A stretch of 64,000 nt of DNA, taken from contig CAVYPM010000007.1 of NCBI GenBank assembly GCA_963770375.1, forward strand, positions 1 to 64,000, written 5' to 3'. Every line of letters starts with the position of its first letter. The first letter of the stretch is position 1. Shown here one piece after another: positions 33,508 to 42,624 of this stretch. The position numbers were made by a program, and so were the translations under genes. Origin of the DNA: DASVBE01 sp963770375. GTDB lineage: Bacteria; Actinomycetota; Actinomycetes; Streptosporangiales; Streptosporangiaceae. The notes beneath the pieces are model-generated. The model did no database searches, was not told the DNA's origin, and saw only the letters and a program-made list of their open reading frames with translations.

Positions 33508-33581
33508 GATCACCCCGGAGGTGAGCCAAGGCGGGACCCGGAACCAGGCGGCAATGCGGGCTGAGCGGTTAGCATCCGTCG

Positions 33582-34931
33582 GTGACTCCCGGGGAGCTTG
33601 ACGACGCGGTCCAGGCGGCGGCCGCGGCGGCGCTGGCTGCGCTCGGCGGTGGTCGGCAGCGTGGCGGGTGCGGGGGGCGCGGTGGGCCGGGCCGGGGTGC
33701 GCCGGCCACGGCACCCGGAGCAGGGCGATTACGCCTCGCCGGTGGCGCTGCGGCTGGCCAGGGAGACCGGACTGCCCGCGGGAGAGCTGGCCCGGGCCAT
33801 CGCCGTCGGGCTGGGCCGGCATCCGGGGGTGCGGCGGGCCGAAGCGGCCGGGCCCGGCTTCGTCAGCATCTGGCTCACCGTCAGGGCCTCGGGTGAGCTA
33901 GCCGGGACTCATCGTGGCGGACGGCCAGGACTACGGCCGCAGCGACCGGCTGGCCGGCCAGCGCTTCCGGCTCGACCCGCCGCCCGAGGACCCGCTCGCT
34001 CATGGCCACGTTGAGCCAGGCCAGACGCGGCGCGCTGGCCGCCGCCACGGGACGCCTGCTCCGCGCGGCCGGGGCCGGGCTATCCGCCGCGTCCGGACCC
34101 GGCGTGACCAGCCTGCGGATCCCCGGTCCAGCCGCGACCAGAACCTCCGCCCCCGGCCCGCAGGCAGCCGGCAGGCCAGTCGCTCAGGGCCGTCAGGAAG
34201 CACCGGTCATCCAGACTCCGCCGGTCACAGAAAGCTCAGTGACACCATCCGCCCCGGCATCGCCTCCGGCTAGCCCTGGAGACGCCCAGGACCCTCACAT
34301 CACATCCGGGGCTCCAGCCACGTCGAGCACGGGCTTGCCCCTGGACGGACCGCCAGCCAGTCAAGGACTGCAAGTCACCTCTAGCGTCCAAGGCACATCC
34401 GCCGCCGGGGTCTTGCCTGCTGGTCCGGCGCCGGGCACGCTGGGGCAGCTGGCGGCTGCGGTGGGGGCGGGCGCGGCGTGGTATGCGCTGGTCAGCTGGC
34501 CGCCGGGAGTGCCGGTTGAGATTGATCTGGCGGTCTGGGCGCGGCGGACCAGCGCGAGCCCGGCCGGGCTGGTGCAGCACGTGCGGCAGCGGATCACCGG
34601 GCTGGGCGGGCGGGCGGCGGCGGCCGGGATCAGCCTGGAAAGTGCTTTCGACCCGGCGCGGCTGACCGCCCGTGAGGAGACCGCGCTGCTCAGCTTGCTG
34701 GCCGACTTCCCGGCGGTGGTCGCGGTGGCGGGCCGGGCGGGCGAGCCGCATCGCGTAGCGCGCTACCTGGAGAGCGTGGCCGCCGCCTGGTCCGCCTGCG
34801 ACGAGGCATGCCCGGTGCTCCCCCGCCGCGGCCCGCCCGCGCCGGACCTGGCCCGCGCCCGGCTGACGCTGGCCCAGGCAGCCGGCACTGTGCTGGCCAG
34901 CGGCCTGAGCCTGCTCGGCGTACCAGACTGA
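33582..34931 (+). pseudogene. nrtL: ArgS-related protein (NrtL type) with several frameshifts
   Basis: The N-terminal reading matches the arginyl-tRNA synthetase additional domain: RRPRHPEQGDYASPVALRLA then AAGPGFVSIWLTV. The C-terminal reading matches the DALR anticodon-binding domain: TALLSLLADFPAVVAVAG, HRVARYLESVAAAW and ANGLSLLG-like TVLASGLSLLG. The catalytic HIGH/KMSKS domain is absent, as in the actinomycete NrtL family. Between 33640 and 34010 the native frame changes at least three times, and a Pro/Ser/Thr-rich low-complexity stretch of about 110 residues follows. The gene is broken as read. Confidence 0.6.
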
Positions 34932-35075
34932 CCCGGCCCCGCCCCGCCCGCCTCGACCGGACCACCCACCCGCGCTCGTCGAACGCGGTCGTGCGCGGCA
35001 CCGCGGTCCGCAGCTCCGCGATCCGGAAGGGAAGACGGGTGATCATGGATCGCTACGAGGTGCGCGCCGATCGGC

Positions 35076-35954
35076 CTATCTCCGCTTCAGTATCGGCATG
35101 TGGGCCAGCGCAGCGTCGACAGCGTCGTCCGCGGCGCAGTCCACTTGGGGCGCGACTCCGCGACCCTCCCAGTTGGTTCCGGTGACCGAGTCGGTGCAAT
35201 ACCCGAACGGCAGTTCGCCGGTCACGGTCGCCGCCAGTCGTATATCGGTCACGTGATCGGCAGCCCCAGGGGTCCGCTCGCCCACTATCGTGACCCGGCC
35301 CCGGGCCTGAAGGTGGTAGGCCAGCGCCTCACCGGAGGAGAACGTCCGCCCGCTGACCAGCACCGCCACCGGCACGTCGGCCGGCACGGCGGTTCCGATC
35401 GGGAGGTCAGGCGTCCACCACTGCCGGTGGTGGTCGCGGTAGGTGACCTCGGACAGCTTCACCGCCTTGTCGCCAAGGAGCCGCCCGGCGAGGTAGGCGA
35501 CCGTTTCCGGGTAGCCGCCCACATTGGAGCGCAGATCAAGCACGATGCCCGTGGCGCCACGCGCCAATGCGAATGCTGCATCGAGGTACGGCTGGGCGAT
35601 GGACAGTGACTCGAAACCGTCGATGCGGATTAGGCACGCACCCCTGTCCAGCCGCGATACCTGCCGGACCTGGGCGGCGTGGGGCAGGATGGCCTCTGGA
35701 TCCGGTTCGGGCCAGCCTGGATCTTCCTCGTCAGGTTCGCCGGCGCCATCCCGATCGTATTGCAGCAGCAGGTGCCGCGAGTATGGCCAGGCGACCCGCT
35801 CGATCTCGGCACACGCGTCCTCAGTGATCGGCTCGGTTCGTCCGGAGAATCGCTCCTCCAGTTCGGCCAGGAGCCGGTCGATACGCTCCTGCGGCGGTGG
35901 CAGCCGGCGCAGCCAGGCCGCGAGCCGGGTGATCACTTCGGTGACGGTGGTCAC
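35076..35954 (-). CDS. S41 family peptidase (TSPc domain)
   Basis: The 292-residue protein has the C-terminal-processing-peptidase fold: GIVLDLRSNVGGYPETVAYL (residues 136-155), the catalytic serine region VSGRTFSSGEALAYHLQ (200-216) and VGERTPGAADHV. It lacks a PDZ domain and a signal peptide, as in the small S41 enzymes of the retinol-binding/tricorn-like subgroup. Its substrate is unknown. It is convergent with nrtL, and its promoter side holds the 21-bp stem-loop at 35997-36051. Confidence 0.85.
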   Translation of the reverse strand: MTTVTEVITRLAAWLRRLPPPQERIDRLLAELEERFSGRTEPITEDACAEIERVAWPYSRHLLLQYDRDGAGEPDEEDPGWPEPDPEAILPHAAQVRQVSRLDRGACLIRIDGFESLSIAQPYLDAAFALARGATGIVLDLRSNVGGYPETVAYLAGRLLGDKAVKLSEVTYRDHHRQWWTPDLPIGTAVPADVPVAVLVSGRTFSSGEALAYHLQARGRVTIVGERTPGAADHVTDIRLAATVTGELPFGYCTDSVTGTNWEGRGVAPQVDCAADDAVDAALAHMPILKRR

Positions 35955-35996
35955 CTCCAGCGCCGACGCTGTGCTGGCGGCGATGATCGGCGTTTA

Positions 35997-36051
35997 GCGA
36001 TCGATGTGACATCGCTTGCCTTCTTAGCCTAAGCGATGGCACATCGATCGC
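35997..36051. repeat. Long stem-loop, 21-bp arms
   Basis: The left arm (35997-36017, starting GCGATCGATGTGACATCGC) and right arm (36031-36051, AAGCGATGGCACATCGATC then GC) pair over 21 bases with one mismatch, around a 13-base loop. Each arm contains GATGTG(A/C)CATC, which also occurs in the inverted repeats at 33443-33507. It lies upstream of the S41 gene and about 60 bp before the plus-strand gene at 36115. It may be an operator pair or a repeat element rather than a terminator. Confidence 0.7.
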
Positions 36052-36114
36052 ATTGGGCAGGCTGGGCGGCCGACGGGACATCTGCCGGAAACATGCGGGG
36101 GCTAAGGTCCGGCC

Positions 36115-36504
36115 ATGAGCCCGATGCGGTATCCGGCCCAGCTGCCGGACATGGCGCCGCCGGCCGAGGCCGGGGGCCGGCCGCCGGGCTCGGGACGGCG
36201 GCGCCCGCGCCGGGCGGCTGTGATCGCCGTGGTGATCGCGATCGTGCTGGTCGCGGGCTCGGTGTGGTGGGCGGTGGCCGCGCCCGGGACCTACGGCCGG
36301 TCGCACGCTGGTTGCGTGACCGCGTCGGTTCCGAGCACCACCGGCGGCGGGCTGGTGCACGCCTGCGGGGACAAGGCGAAGTCGCTGTGCCGGGTGTCGT
36401 TCACCCGGACCGACAGGTTGTCCAGAGCGCTGCGGCCGCAGTGCCGGGCCGCGGGACTGGCCCCCGCTGTGAACTCTGCCCCGGCCGGAAGCGCCGCTGG
36501 CTAA
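36115..36504 (+). CDS. Small single-TM hypothetical protein
   Basis: The 129-residue protein has a Pro/Gly-rich cytoplasmic start with RRRPRRA, one membrane helix (VIAVVIAIVLVAGSVWWAVA, about residues 35-54) and an extracellular part with four cysteines (GCVTASV, ACGDK, LCRVSF, QCRAAG) that could form two disulfides. I do not recognise the family. It could be a small envelope protein. No operon partner is evident. Confidence 0.6.
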   Translation: MSPMRYPAQLPDMAPPAEAGGRPPGSGRRRPRRAAVIAVVIAIVLVAGSVWWAVAAPGTYGRSHAGCVTASVPSTTGGGLVHACGDKAKSLCRVSFTRTDRLSRALRPQCRAAGLAPAVNSAPAGSAAG

Positions 36505-36658
36505 GTACCGGCGGCGTGGCCTTGGCGCCAGCCGCGGGCGAGGCGTCGGCTAGCCCCAGCAGCGCAGCCTTCTGGACCGACCCCGGACGCGGGTTGGCCT
36601 CCTGGTGGCCCAGGGCGGGCAGGGTCCGGCGGCCACCAGCCTCACCCGGCGGTGGGGC

Positions 36659-37118
36659 ATGACCGAGCCCATCCGGGTCCTCATCGCCGACGACGAGACG
36701 CTGATCCGCGCCGGGTTCCGGGCCCTCATCGAAGCCGAGCCAGGGATGATCGTGGTGGGCGAGGCCGCCGACGGTGCCGCAGCCGTTGACCTGGCACAAC
36801 AAACCCACCCCGACGTCGTCCTGATGGACATCCGCACGCCAGGTGCCGACGGGCTGGACGCCACCCGCCAGATCGCCGGGGCTCCCGGCCTTGCGCACGT
36901 GCACGTGCTGATCCTCACCACGTTCGATCACGACGAGTATGTCATCGAGGCGCTGGGCGCCGGCGCCAGCGGTTTTGTGATCAAAGAACACCGATCCCGG
37001 CCAACTGCTGCACGGCATCCGGGTGGTAGCAGGCGGCGAAGCACTGCTGTCGCCCGGCCTGACCCGCCGGCTGATTGCCCGGCTTGTCGAGCGGACCCCA
37101 AACCGGCAGCTCGGCTGC
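36659..37118 (+). pseudogene. NarL-type response regulator, frameshifted and lacking the DNA-binding domain
   Basis: The receiver domain is clear from ATG 36659: IRVLIADDETLIRAGFRALI, phosphoacceptor Asp57 in VLMDIRTP, LILTTFDHDEYVIEAL and GFVIK. Near 36985 the frame shifts, and the reading goes on as NTDPGQLLHGIRVVAGGEAL to IARLVERTPN, the usual linker. The LuxR-type helix-turn-helix that should follow is missing, and the sequence runs into the hairpin at 37155-37198 and the convergent amine oxidase. No sensor kinase is adjacent. Confidence 0.7.
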
Positions 37119-37154
37119 TCCGGCCGACCGCCATGTGCGACGGCTGCCCGGGAG

Positions 37155-37198
37155 GCGCCGGCGGCTGGCGGCTTCCGGCGACCGCCAGCCGCCGGCGC
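37155..37198 (-). terminator. Perfect 17-bp GC hairpin after the amine oxidase gene
   Basis: GCGCCGGCGGCTGGCGG pairs with CCGCCAGCCGCCGGCGC around a ten-base loop. It lies 21 bp beyond the stop of the minus-strand amine oxidase gene, so it is its probable terminator. Confidence 0.85.
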
Positions 37199-37218
37199 CG
37201 TCGGCGGCTGCTCGCGGG

Positions 37219-39238
37219 CTAGTGGCAGCCCGGCGGGGGCACGTCCAGGGTTGGGTTCCGGCTGAAGAAGCCCGTCGGCTTGAGGGTGAACCCGCAGCGG
37301 CTGACCGGCATCACCGGCCAGTCCTCCGGCCGCGGGAAGTGCGCGGGCCCGAACGTGTGCCAGAGCACCACGTCTTCGCCGTCAAGACTCGCGTCCCCGG
37401 CGGTGTACTGCGGCAGGCCGGCGCCGCCGGGGTGCTGGTTGACGTAGTCGCCGGCCGGGTAGCGGTGCGCCGGGTCGTATCTGGTCACCCACAGGTGGTG
37501 AGTGGCGAACCGGGCCCGGTCGTACAGCGTCGAGCCGGGGCTGGCGAGCAGGGTGGGCGCGGCCTCCGGCCAGAGGGTGAAAGCGGTTGCCTGGCCGAAG
37601 CGGTTGGTCTTCTCCGTGCTGACCACCCGCCAGGTCCTGGCCCGCTCCGGCGCGACGTCCCTGGCCGCCTGGGACTCGCTCACCAGCCGGGTCACGCGCT
37701 GCAGCAGCGCGTTGCCCTGCGGGTTGCCCGGGCCGGCCGGGCCGGGGACGATGTCGACCTCCTCGACCGCGTTGGCCAGGCCGTCGACCATCATGTCGAG
37801 CCGGGCGCTGAACAGGTGCTGATGCACGGGCGCGCCGAGGCCGGGAGCGACTTCCGCGGCGTAGGGGTAGCCGGGACCCGGGTAGGCCGAGGTGAACACC
37901 ACGCCGGTGAGCTTGATCTCGCACTCGATCGTGCCGTCGAGGTAGAAGTACCAGTAGAAGCCGTAGTCGTAGTTGCCGACGGTGGTGAAGAACGAGACCA
38001 CCAGGCGGCGCTGGCGCCGGGCCTGGACCGAGCCGGTGAAGATGTCGGTGTGCTTCCAGAGGATGCCGAAGTCCTCCTCGTGGATGCAGATCGCGTTGCC
38101 GACCTCACGGGGCTCGCCGTCGCCGTCGGTGATGGTGGCGGGCAGGTAAGCGATTTCCCCCAGGCAGTCGCAGCCGCGCTCCAGTGAGTTGACCCACTTG
38201 CCGACCAGGTACTCGCCGGTGTCGAAGTAGTTCTGCCAGTGGCGGGTGGGGCTCGGGTCGCCGTAGGGGACGACCATCTCCGGTATCGACGCCCGGTACA
38301 CCACCGGCCGCCCGTCCAGGCTGATCTGGTGCAGGCTCAGGCCCTCGCGGGCGTCGAAGCCGATGCGCATTGACCAGCCCTGCCAGCCGAGCGTCTGCCC
38401 GTCGAGGGTGAACGACGGGCCGTCCGGCTGGGTGATCTCGATCGGCCGCAGCCCGGTGCGCAGCGGACCGCGCACGGCCGGGTCGTCGTAGTCGCCTGAT
38501 TCCTGCGGAACGGCCAGGTCCAGGGCGTCGATCACGCGGAAGACCTTGCGCTCGATCAGGTCGACGTAGGCCGCGACGCCGTCCACCGGGTGCGCCCAGG
38601 GCAGATCGCTCTTGCCGTTCTGGACGAACGCGAGGACACGGACCATCCGGCGGCCGTCCTCACCGGGGTCGTCGTAGTGGCCGGCGGTGAGCGGGCAGGC
38701 GCGGATCTTCGACACGTCGGTCAGCCCGCGCCGGGCCATCGCGGCCCGCCAGCCCTCGTCCGCGTGCACGATCTCCTCGCAGAGGGCGAAATCCTGGTCG
38801 AGGATCGGCAGGTGGCCGTCGCGGCGGGGGTCGAGGGTCCGGGCGGAAAGTACTTTCTGGCTGCCGAGCGAGAGGATCGCGTCGGTGGACTCGCCGGTGA
38901 CCACGTTGACCAGGAACGCGCGGAGGCGGCGGTCGGGCGGGGCGCCGACCGGGCCGCCGTCGGCGCCGCCGCCGCCCGCGGCGCCGTTCGCACCGCCGTT
39001 CGCGCCGCCGTCCGCGCCCGCCCGTGCCCGCGGCCGGCGCGAAGGCCAGCACCTCGGCCTTGGGCGGCTCCTCCAGGCCGTAGTACGCGAACCGGACCTG
39101 GCCGGTGAGCAGCCCGGCACGGGCCAGGATGTCCCGGCCGGCCCGGTACTCCTCCGCGGTGACGGGGTCCAGGGGGTGGACGGGGGCGGGGACGGGCGCG
39201 GCTCCGGTCCCGGCCGGCCTGATCGCTGCGTCGGTCAT
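37219..39238 (-). pseudogene. Copper-containing primary-amine oxidase, one frameshift near the N-terminus
   Basis: This enzyme oxidises primary amines to aldehyde, ammonia and H2O2 using copper and topaquinone. The cofactor motif NYDY lies in VSFFTTVGNYDYGFYWYF (around 37960-37990), and histidine copper-ligand blocks such as APVHQHLFSARLDM are present. The N-terminus MTDAAIRPAGTGAAPV then HPLDPVTAEEYRAGRDIL is in a different frame from the body. The switch falls in a Gly/Ala-rich stretch around 39015-39035 (GANGGANGAAGGGG). Corrected, it has about 670 codons, the family's length. The APC permease upstream on the same strand suggests amine uptake and breakdown. Confidence 0.88.
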
Positions 39239-39326
39239 GGCGTGCGGACCTCCCGGGTCCTGCTCGGGCGGGCGGGGCCCGGCGCGGCCAGCCAGTCCGG
39301 CCTGCCGGGCCCCGGCGTTGCTTCGG

Positions 39327-40790
39327 CTACTCGTCGGCGATGATCGACCCGACCCGGTCGCCGAGGGCCGGGTCGCGGCTGTTCAGCACGGCGGCGTACG
39401 CGATCGAGACGATCACGATCGCCAGCGCGGCGTACGGGAACCAGCTGTACGGCGGATCCTGCCCGGGCTTGCAGAGGTAGTAAACCGGCACGGCGATCGC
39501 GGCCATGCCGAGCACCGGCAGGACCACGTGCTTCACCGGCTCGAACTCCTGCGGCCGGAACTTGCGGTAGTAGAACGGCAGCGCCAGGTTCGACAGGAAG
39601 TACACGACGAGCAGCAGGATCGTGCCCATCGTGGAGGACTCCACGAAGAAGCCGATCGGGTCCATGGACCCGGTCGTGCCGCCGAACACGTGCCCCAGCG
39701 CCCAGCCGCAGATGAGCGCGCCGGCGATGCCGGTGAACGCGATGATCGCGTTGACCGGGGTGCGGCGGGTGGGGTGCACCTTGCCCAGCCAGGACGGGAG
39801 CAGGCCCTCGCGGCCCGCGTTGAAGATCAGGCGGCACTGCGAGTTCACCGCGGAGATCAGCACGCCGAGCGTCGAGGTCATCCCGGCGAAGAAGGCGAAG
39901 AACGTGAACGCGGCCAGCACGCTATGCGCGGCGGAGATGAAAGGGATTTCCGCGGCGGTGGTCTTGCTGGCGCTGAACCCGAAGCCGGCCAGCGTGGCGT
40001 AGGAGACCAGCAGGTAGGTGACCCCCATCAGGGCCACGGACAGGAAGATCGCGCGCGGCACCTCGCGGCGCGGGTTAGCGGTTTCCTCGGCCAGCGCGGC
40101 GGAGTTCTCCCAGCCGATGAACAGGTAGACGGCGAGCGGGAATCCGGCCGCGAGACCGGTGAAACCGTTGTGGAGGTGGCTCGGCTCGAACGGCGCGAGG
40201 CTCAGGTTCCCGCCGTTCTTGATGATCAGCACGATCGAGACCACGATCAGGACGAGCATCTCGAAGCCGAAGAACAGGCCCGCCAGCCGCGTCGACACGC
40301 CCACGCCGCGGACCATCATCACCATCGAGCCCGCGGTCAGGATGACCGACAGGATGCCCCACGGGATGTTCCAGCCGAAGTAGTAGTTCAGCACGATGGA
40401 CAGGTAGCCGCCCACGATGGCCAGCACCGACGAGATCGCGATGATGTAGCCGATCCCGCACAGCAGGGCGGTGGTCACCGCGCTGGTGCCGCCGAACGAC
40501 TTGCCGACGAACGAGATGAACCCGCCGGTGGACGGGTGCGCCCGGGAGAACTGGGCCAGCGTGTTGCCGAGCAGCGCCACCGCGATCACCGCCGCGACGA
40601 TCGTCAGCGGCGCCGCCACCCCCGCGGTGAACACCAGGAACCCGAACCCGAAATAGAAGCTGTACGCCGGGCCGATGTTGGCCATCGTCGAGGCGGAGAT
40701 GTCCACCAGGCCAAGCGCCCCGCGGTTCAGCCGTTCAGCAGGCTGGGGGACCTTGGTCTCGGAGAACGGGACGGAGGCGGCTTCGCTCAT
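39327..40790 (-). CDS. APC family amino acid/amine permease
   Basis: The 487-residue protein has 12 predicted membrane helices. The first one starts LGLVDISASTMANIGPAYSF, the usual APC helix 1 with its unwound glycine region. AGAGGAGAG before ATG 40790 fixes the start; the longer frame upstream is a low-complexity artefact. It is followed 88 bp later by the copper amine oxidase gene on the same strand, so an amine-catabolic operon is likely. Palindrome-like variants occur at 39938 and 40073. Confidence 0.9.
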   Translation of the reverse strand: MSEAASVPFSETKVPQPAERLNRGALGLVDISASTMANIGPAYSFYFGFGFLVFTAGVAAPLTIVAAVIAVALLGNTLAQFSRAHPSTGGFISFVGKSFGGTSAVTTALLCGIGYIIAISSVLAIVGGYLSIVLNYYFGWNIPWGILSVILTAGSMVMMVRGVGVSTRLAGLFFGFEMLVLIVVSIVLIIKNGGNLSLAPFEPSHLHNGFTGLAAGFPLAVYLFIGWENSAALAEETANPRREVPRAIFLSVALMGVTYLLVSYATLAGFGFSASKTTAAEIPFISAAHSVLAAFTFFAFFAGMTSTLGVLISAVNSQCRLIFNAGREGLLPSWLGKVHPTRRTPVNAIIAFTGIAGALICGWALGHVFGGTTGSMDPIGFFVESSTMGTILLLVVYFLSNLALPFYYRKFRPQEFEPVKHVVLPVLGMAAIAVPVYYLCKPGQDPPYSWFPYAALAIVIVSIAYAAVLNSRDPALGDRVGSIIADE

Positions 40791-41232
40791 GTGCTCTCCT
40801 CTGGTCCAGCCAGGCCGGCTGCCCCGCGACGGCGGGGCCAGCGGCGATGGCTCTCGTTCTGGCTCTCTTTGTGATGGTGCGCCGCGTTTTCGATCACCGC
40901 TAGAGCGCATTACCTGCCCATTACCTGCCCTTTACTGTCTGCTGGGGAAGGGCAATAGGCGGGGCCGGGGTGACGGCTGCGCCGACGGTGCTTGGTGGGT
41001 TTCTTGGGGGCTCGCTCGGTGCTGGGGTCGGGGGTGGCTCGCGGGTTGGCTGAGGCTGCTCGGGCGTGGTTCTGGGTGGGCGAAGCGCCCGGTTTTGGCA
41101 AGCGCTTTCCGCTGACCGGCAACGTACCTCTCCGAGACGCCCGGCCGCAAGGCTCCCGCCGACCCGGAGGTGGCCGTCATCATCCGGCTGGCCAGGACAA
41201 AGGAGTACGGCTCGCGGGCGCGGGCCGGCTCT
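40791..41232. other. Intergenic region with a direct repeat and one dispersed palindrome
   Basis: The 440-bp gap contains the direct repeat GCATTACCTGCC/CCATTACCTGCC around 40908-40931, about 120 bp upstream of the permease start. It also has an exact copy of the dispersed palindrome, GGCAAGCGCTTTCC, at 41097-41110. The permease promoter must lie here. I see no credible coding sequence; short frames are G/T- or proline-rich artefacts. Confidence 0.5.
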
Positions 41233-42300
41233 CTAGACTCCGGCGGGGCGCGGGGTGGTGCTTTCCCGCAGCACGACCTCGCCGGGAACCGGGATGACCC
41301 GGGGCTGCTCCGCGGGCTCCTCGCTGAGCACCAGGCTGGCCGCCATCTCGCCCATCCGGGTCAGCGGCAGCCGGACCGTGGTCAGCGGCGGGAACACATC
41401 CCGCAGCGTGACGATGTCGTCGAACCCGGCCACCGCCACCGCCCCGGGCACGGAGATCCCGGCCGCCCGCAGCCGGGCCAGCGCGCCCACCGCCATGACG
41501 TCGTTCACCGCGAACACGCAGTCCGGCAGCGGGCCGCCACGGGCCAGCACGGTGCTCATCGCCTCGTAGCCGCCGTCCCGGGTGAACGCGCCGTGCGTGA
41601 TGTCCGCCTCGTCCAGGCTGATCGACCAGGTCTCCAGCCCTTCGGCGAAGCCTTCCACCCGGTCGATCGCGGTGATCACGTCCCGCGGGCCGGCCAGCAC
41701 CGCGAACGTGCGGTGACCCTGGGCGGCCAGGGCCTGGCCGAGGGCGCTGGCGGCGGCCTTGTTCTCCGGCATGATCGTGTCCACGCCGAGCATGTCCTGG
41801 CCGACGCAGACGGCCCGGCCCCCGGACGCGGTGAACGCCTCGATCTCGGCCCGCAGCGTTTCCCGCCGGGCCGCGTCGGCGGTCCGGCTGCCGATCAGGA
41901 TCACGGCCCGGGCCCGCTGGGAGCGCATGAGGGATACGTAGTCGCGTTCGGCGGCCTCGCTGGGCGCGCTGGACAGGCAGACCAGCTGCTCAGTGCGGTA
42001 GGCCACCTCGATCAGGCCGGCCGCGATCGAGGAGAAGTAGGGGTCGGCGATGTCGTGCACGACCACGCCGATGGTGCTGGACTGGCCGGTGGCGACGGCC
42101 CGGGCCTGGAGGTTCGCGGCGTAGCCGAGCTCGGCCACGGCCAGGTTGACGCGTTCCGCGAGCTGCGGCCGCACGTTGCGCGGGCCCGCGCTGATCACGC
42201 GGGATGCGGTGGTCAGCGAGACGCCGGCCCGGTCGGCCACGTCCTGCAGAGTGACCCGGGTCGTCCGGCGGCCGCGGGCAGGCGATCGCGGCTTGGTCAC
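41233..42300 (-). CDS. LacI family transcriptional regulator
   Basis: The 355-residue repressor has the LacI helix-turn-helix VTLQDVADRAGVSLTTASRV at residues 16-35 and a hinge helix region LQARAVATGQS. A periplasmic-binding-like sensor domain follows: IGVVVHDIADPYFSSIAAGL and CVFAVNDVMAVGAL. It is divergent from a three-gene sugar-type operon (42625-45874). A perfect 14-bp palindrome, GGAAAGTACTTTCC, sits between them at 42412-42425, 112 bp upstream of this gene. It most likely represses that operon and itself, with a sugar-like inducer. Confidence 0.92.
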   Translation of the reverse strand: MTKPRSPARGRRTTRVTLQDVADRAGVSLTTASRVISAGPRNVRPQLAERVNLAVAELGYAANLQARAVATGQSSTIGVVVHDIADPYFSSIAAGLIEVAYRTEQLVCLSSAPSEAAERDYVSLMRSQRARAVILIGSRTADAARRETLRAEIEAFTASGGRAVCVGQDMLGVDTIMPENKAAASALGQALAAQGHRTFAVLAGPRDVITAIDRVEGFAEGLETWSISLDEADITHGAFTRDGGYEAMSTVLARGGPLPDCVFAVNDVMAVGALARLRAAGISVPGAVAVAGFDDIVTLRDVFPPLTTVRLPLTRMGEMAASLVLSEEPAEQPRVIPVPGEVVLRESTTPRPAGV

Positions 42301-42411
42301 GGAGCCTCCTGGTAGACGGAGCGGTCGGCAGGCGAGGCCGCGCAGTCCAGCGGGGGCCGGTGCAGCGCTGGACCCGGCCTTGACCCGGGTTCGCCGGTCA
42401 GCCTAGCCTTC

Positions 42412-42425
42412 GGAAAGTACTTTCC
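42412..42425. promoter_or_regulatory. LacI-type operator GGAAAGTACTTTCC
   Basis: This perfect 14-bp palindrome stands in the 324-bp divergent intergenic region between lacI-type gene 41233-42300 and the operon starting at 42625. Its half-site GGAAAG is the same as in the dispersed palindromes, but the centre is TA instead of CG. The remainder of the gap is GC-rich and shows no gene. Confidence 0.7.
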
Positions 42426-42624
42426 CTAGTGGGATGCCGCGGAGAGACCGCCGGGGCGGCGCTCGGATGGCGCTGGGCTGGGTGCGGGCCAGCGCCGATT
42501 CCGCGGGCCGGCCCAGGCCATTTCGCGGCCATTCCGCAGCCGTTACGCGGGCCGGTTACTGGACCGGTTCCTGGGCCGGGCCCGGGCCATGGCTCGCGGT
42601 CAGGACCGGGCAGGAAGGTGGGTC

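Noticed and set aside
36505..36658. Histidine kinase 3' end before the truncated response regulator
   Set aside because: A few residues resemble a kinase tail in more than one frame, but no N-box or G-box is readable.
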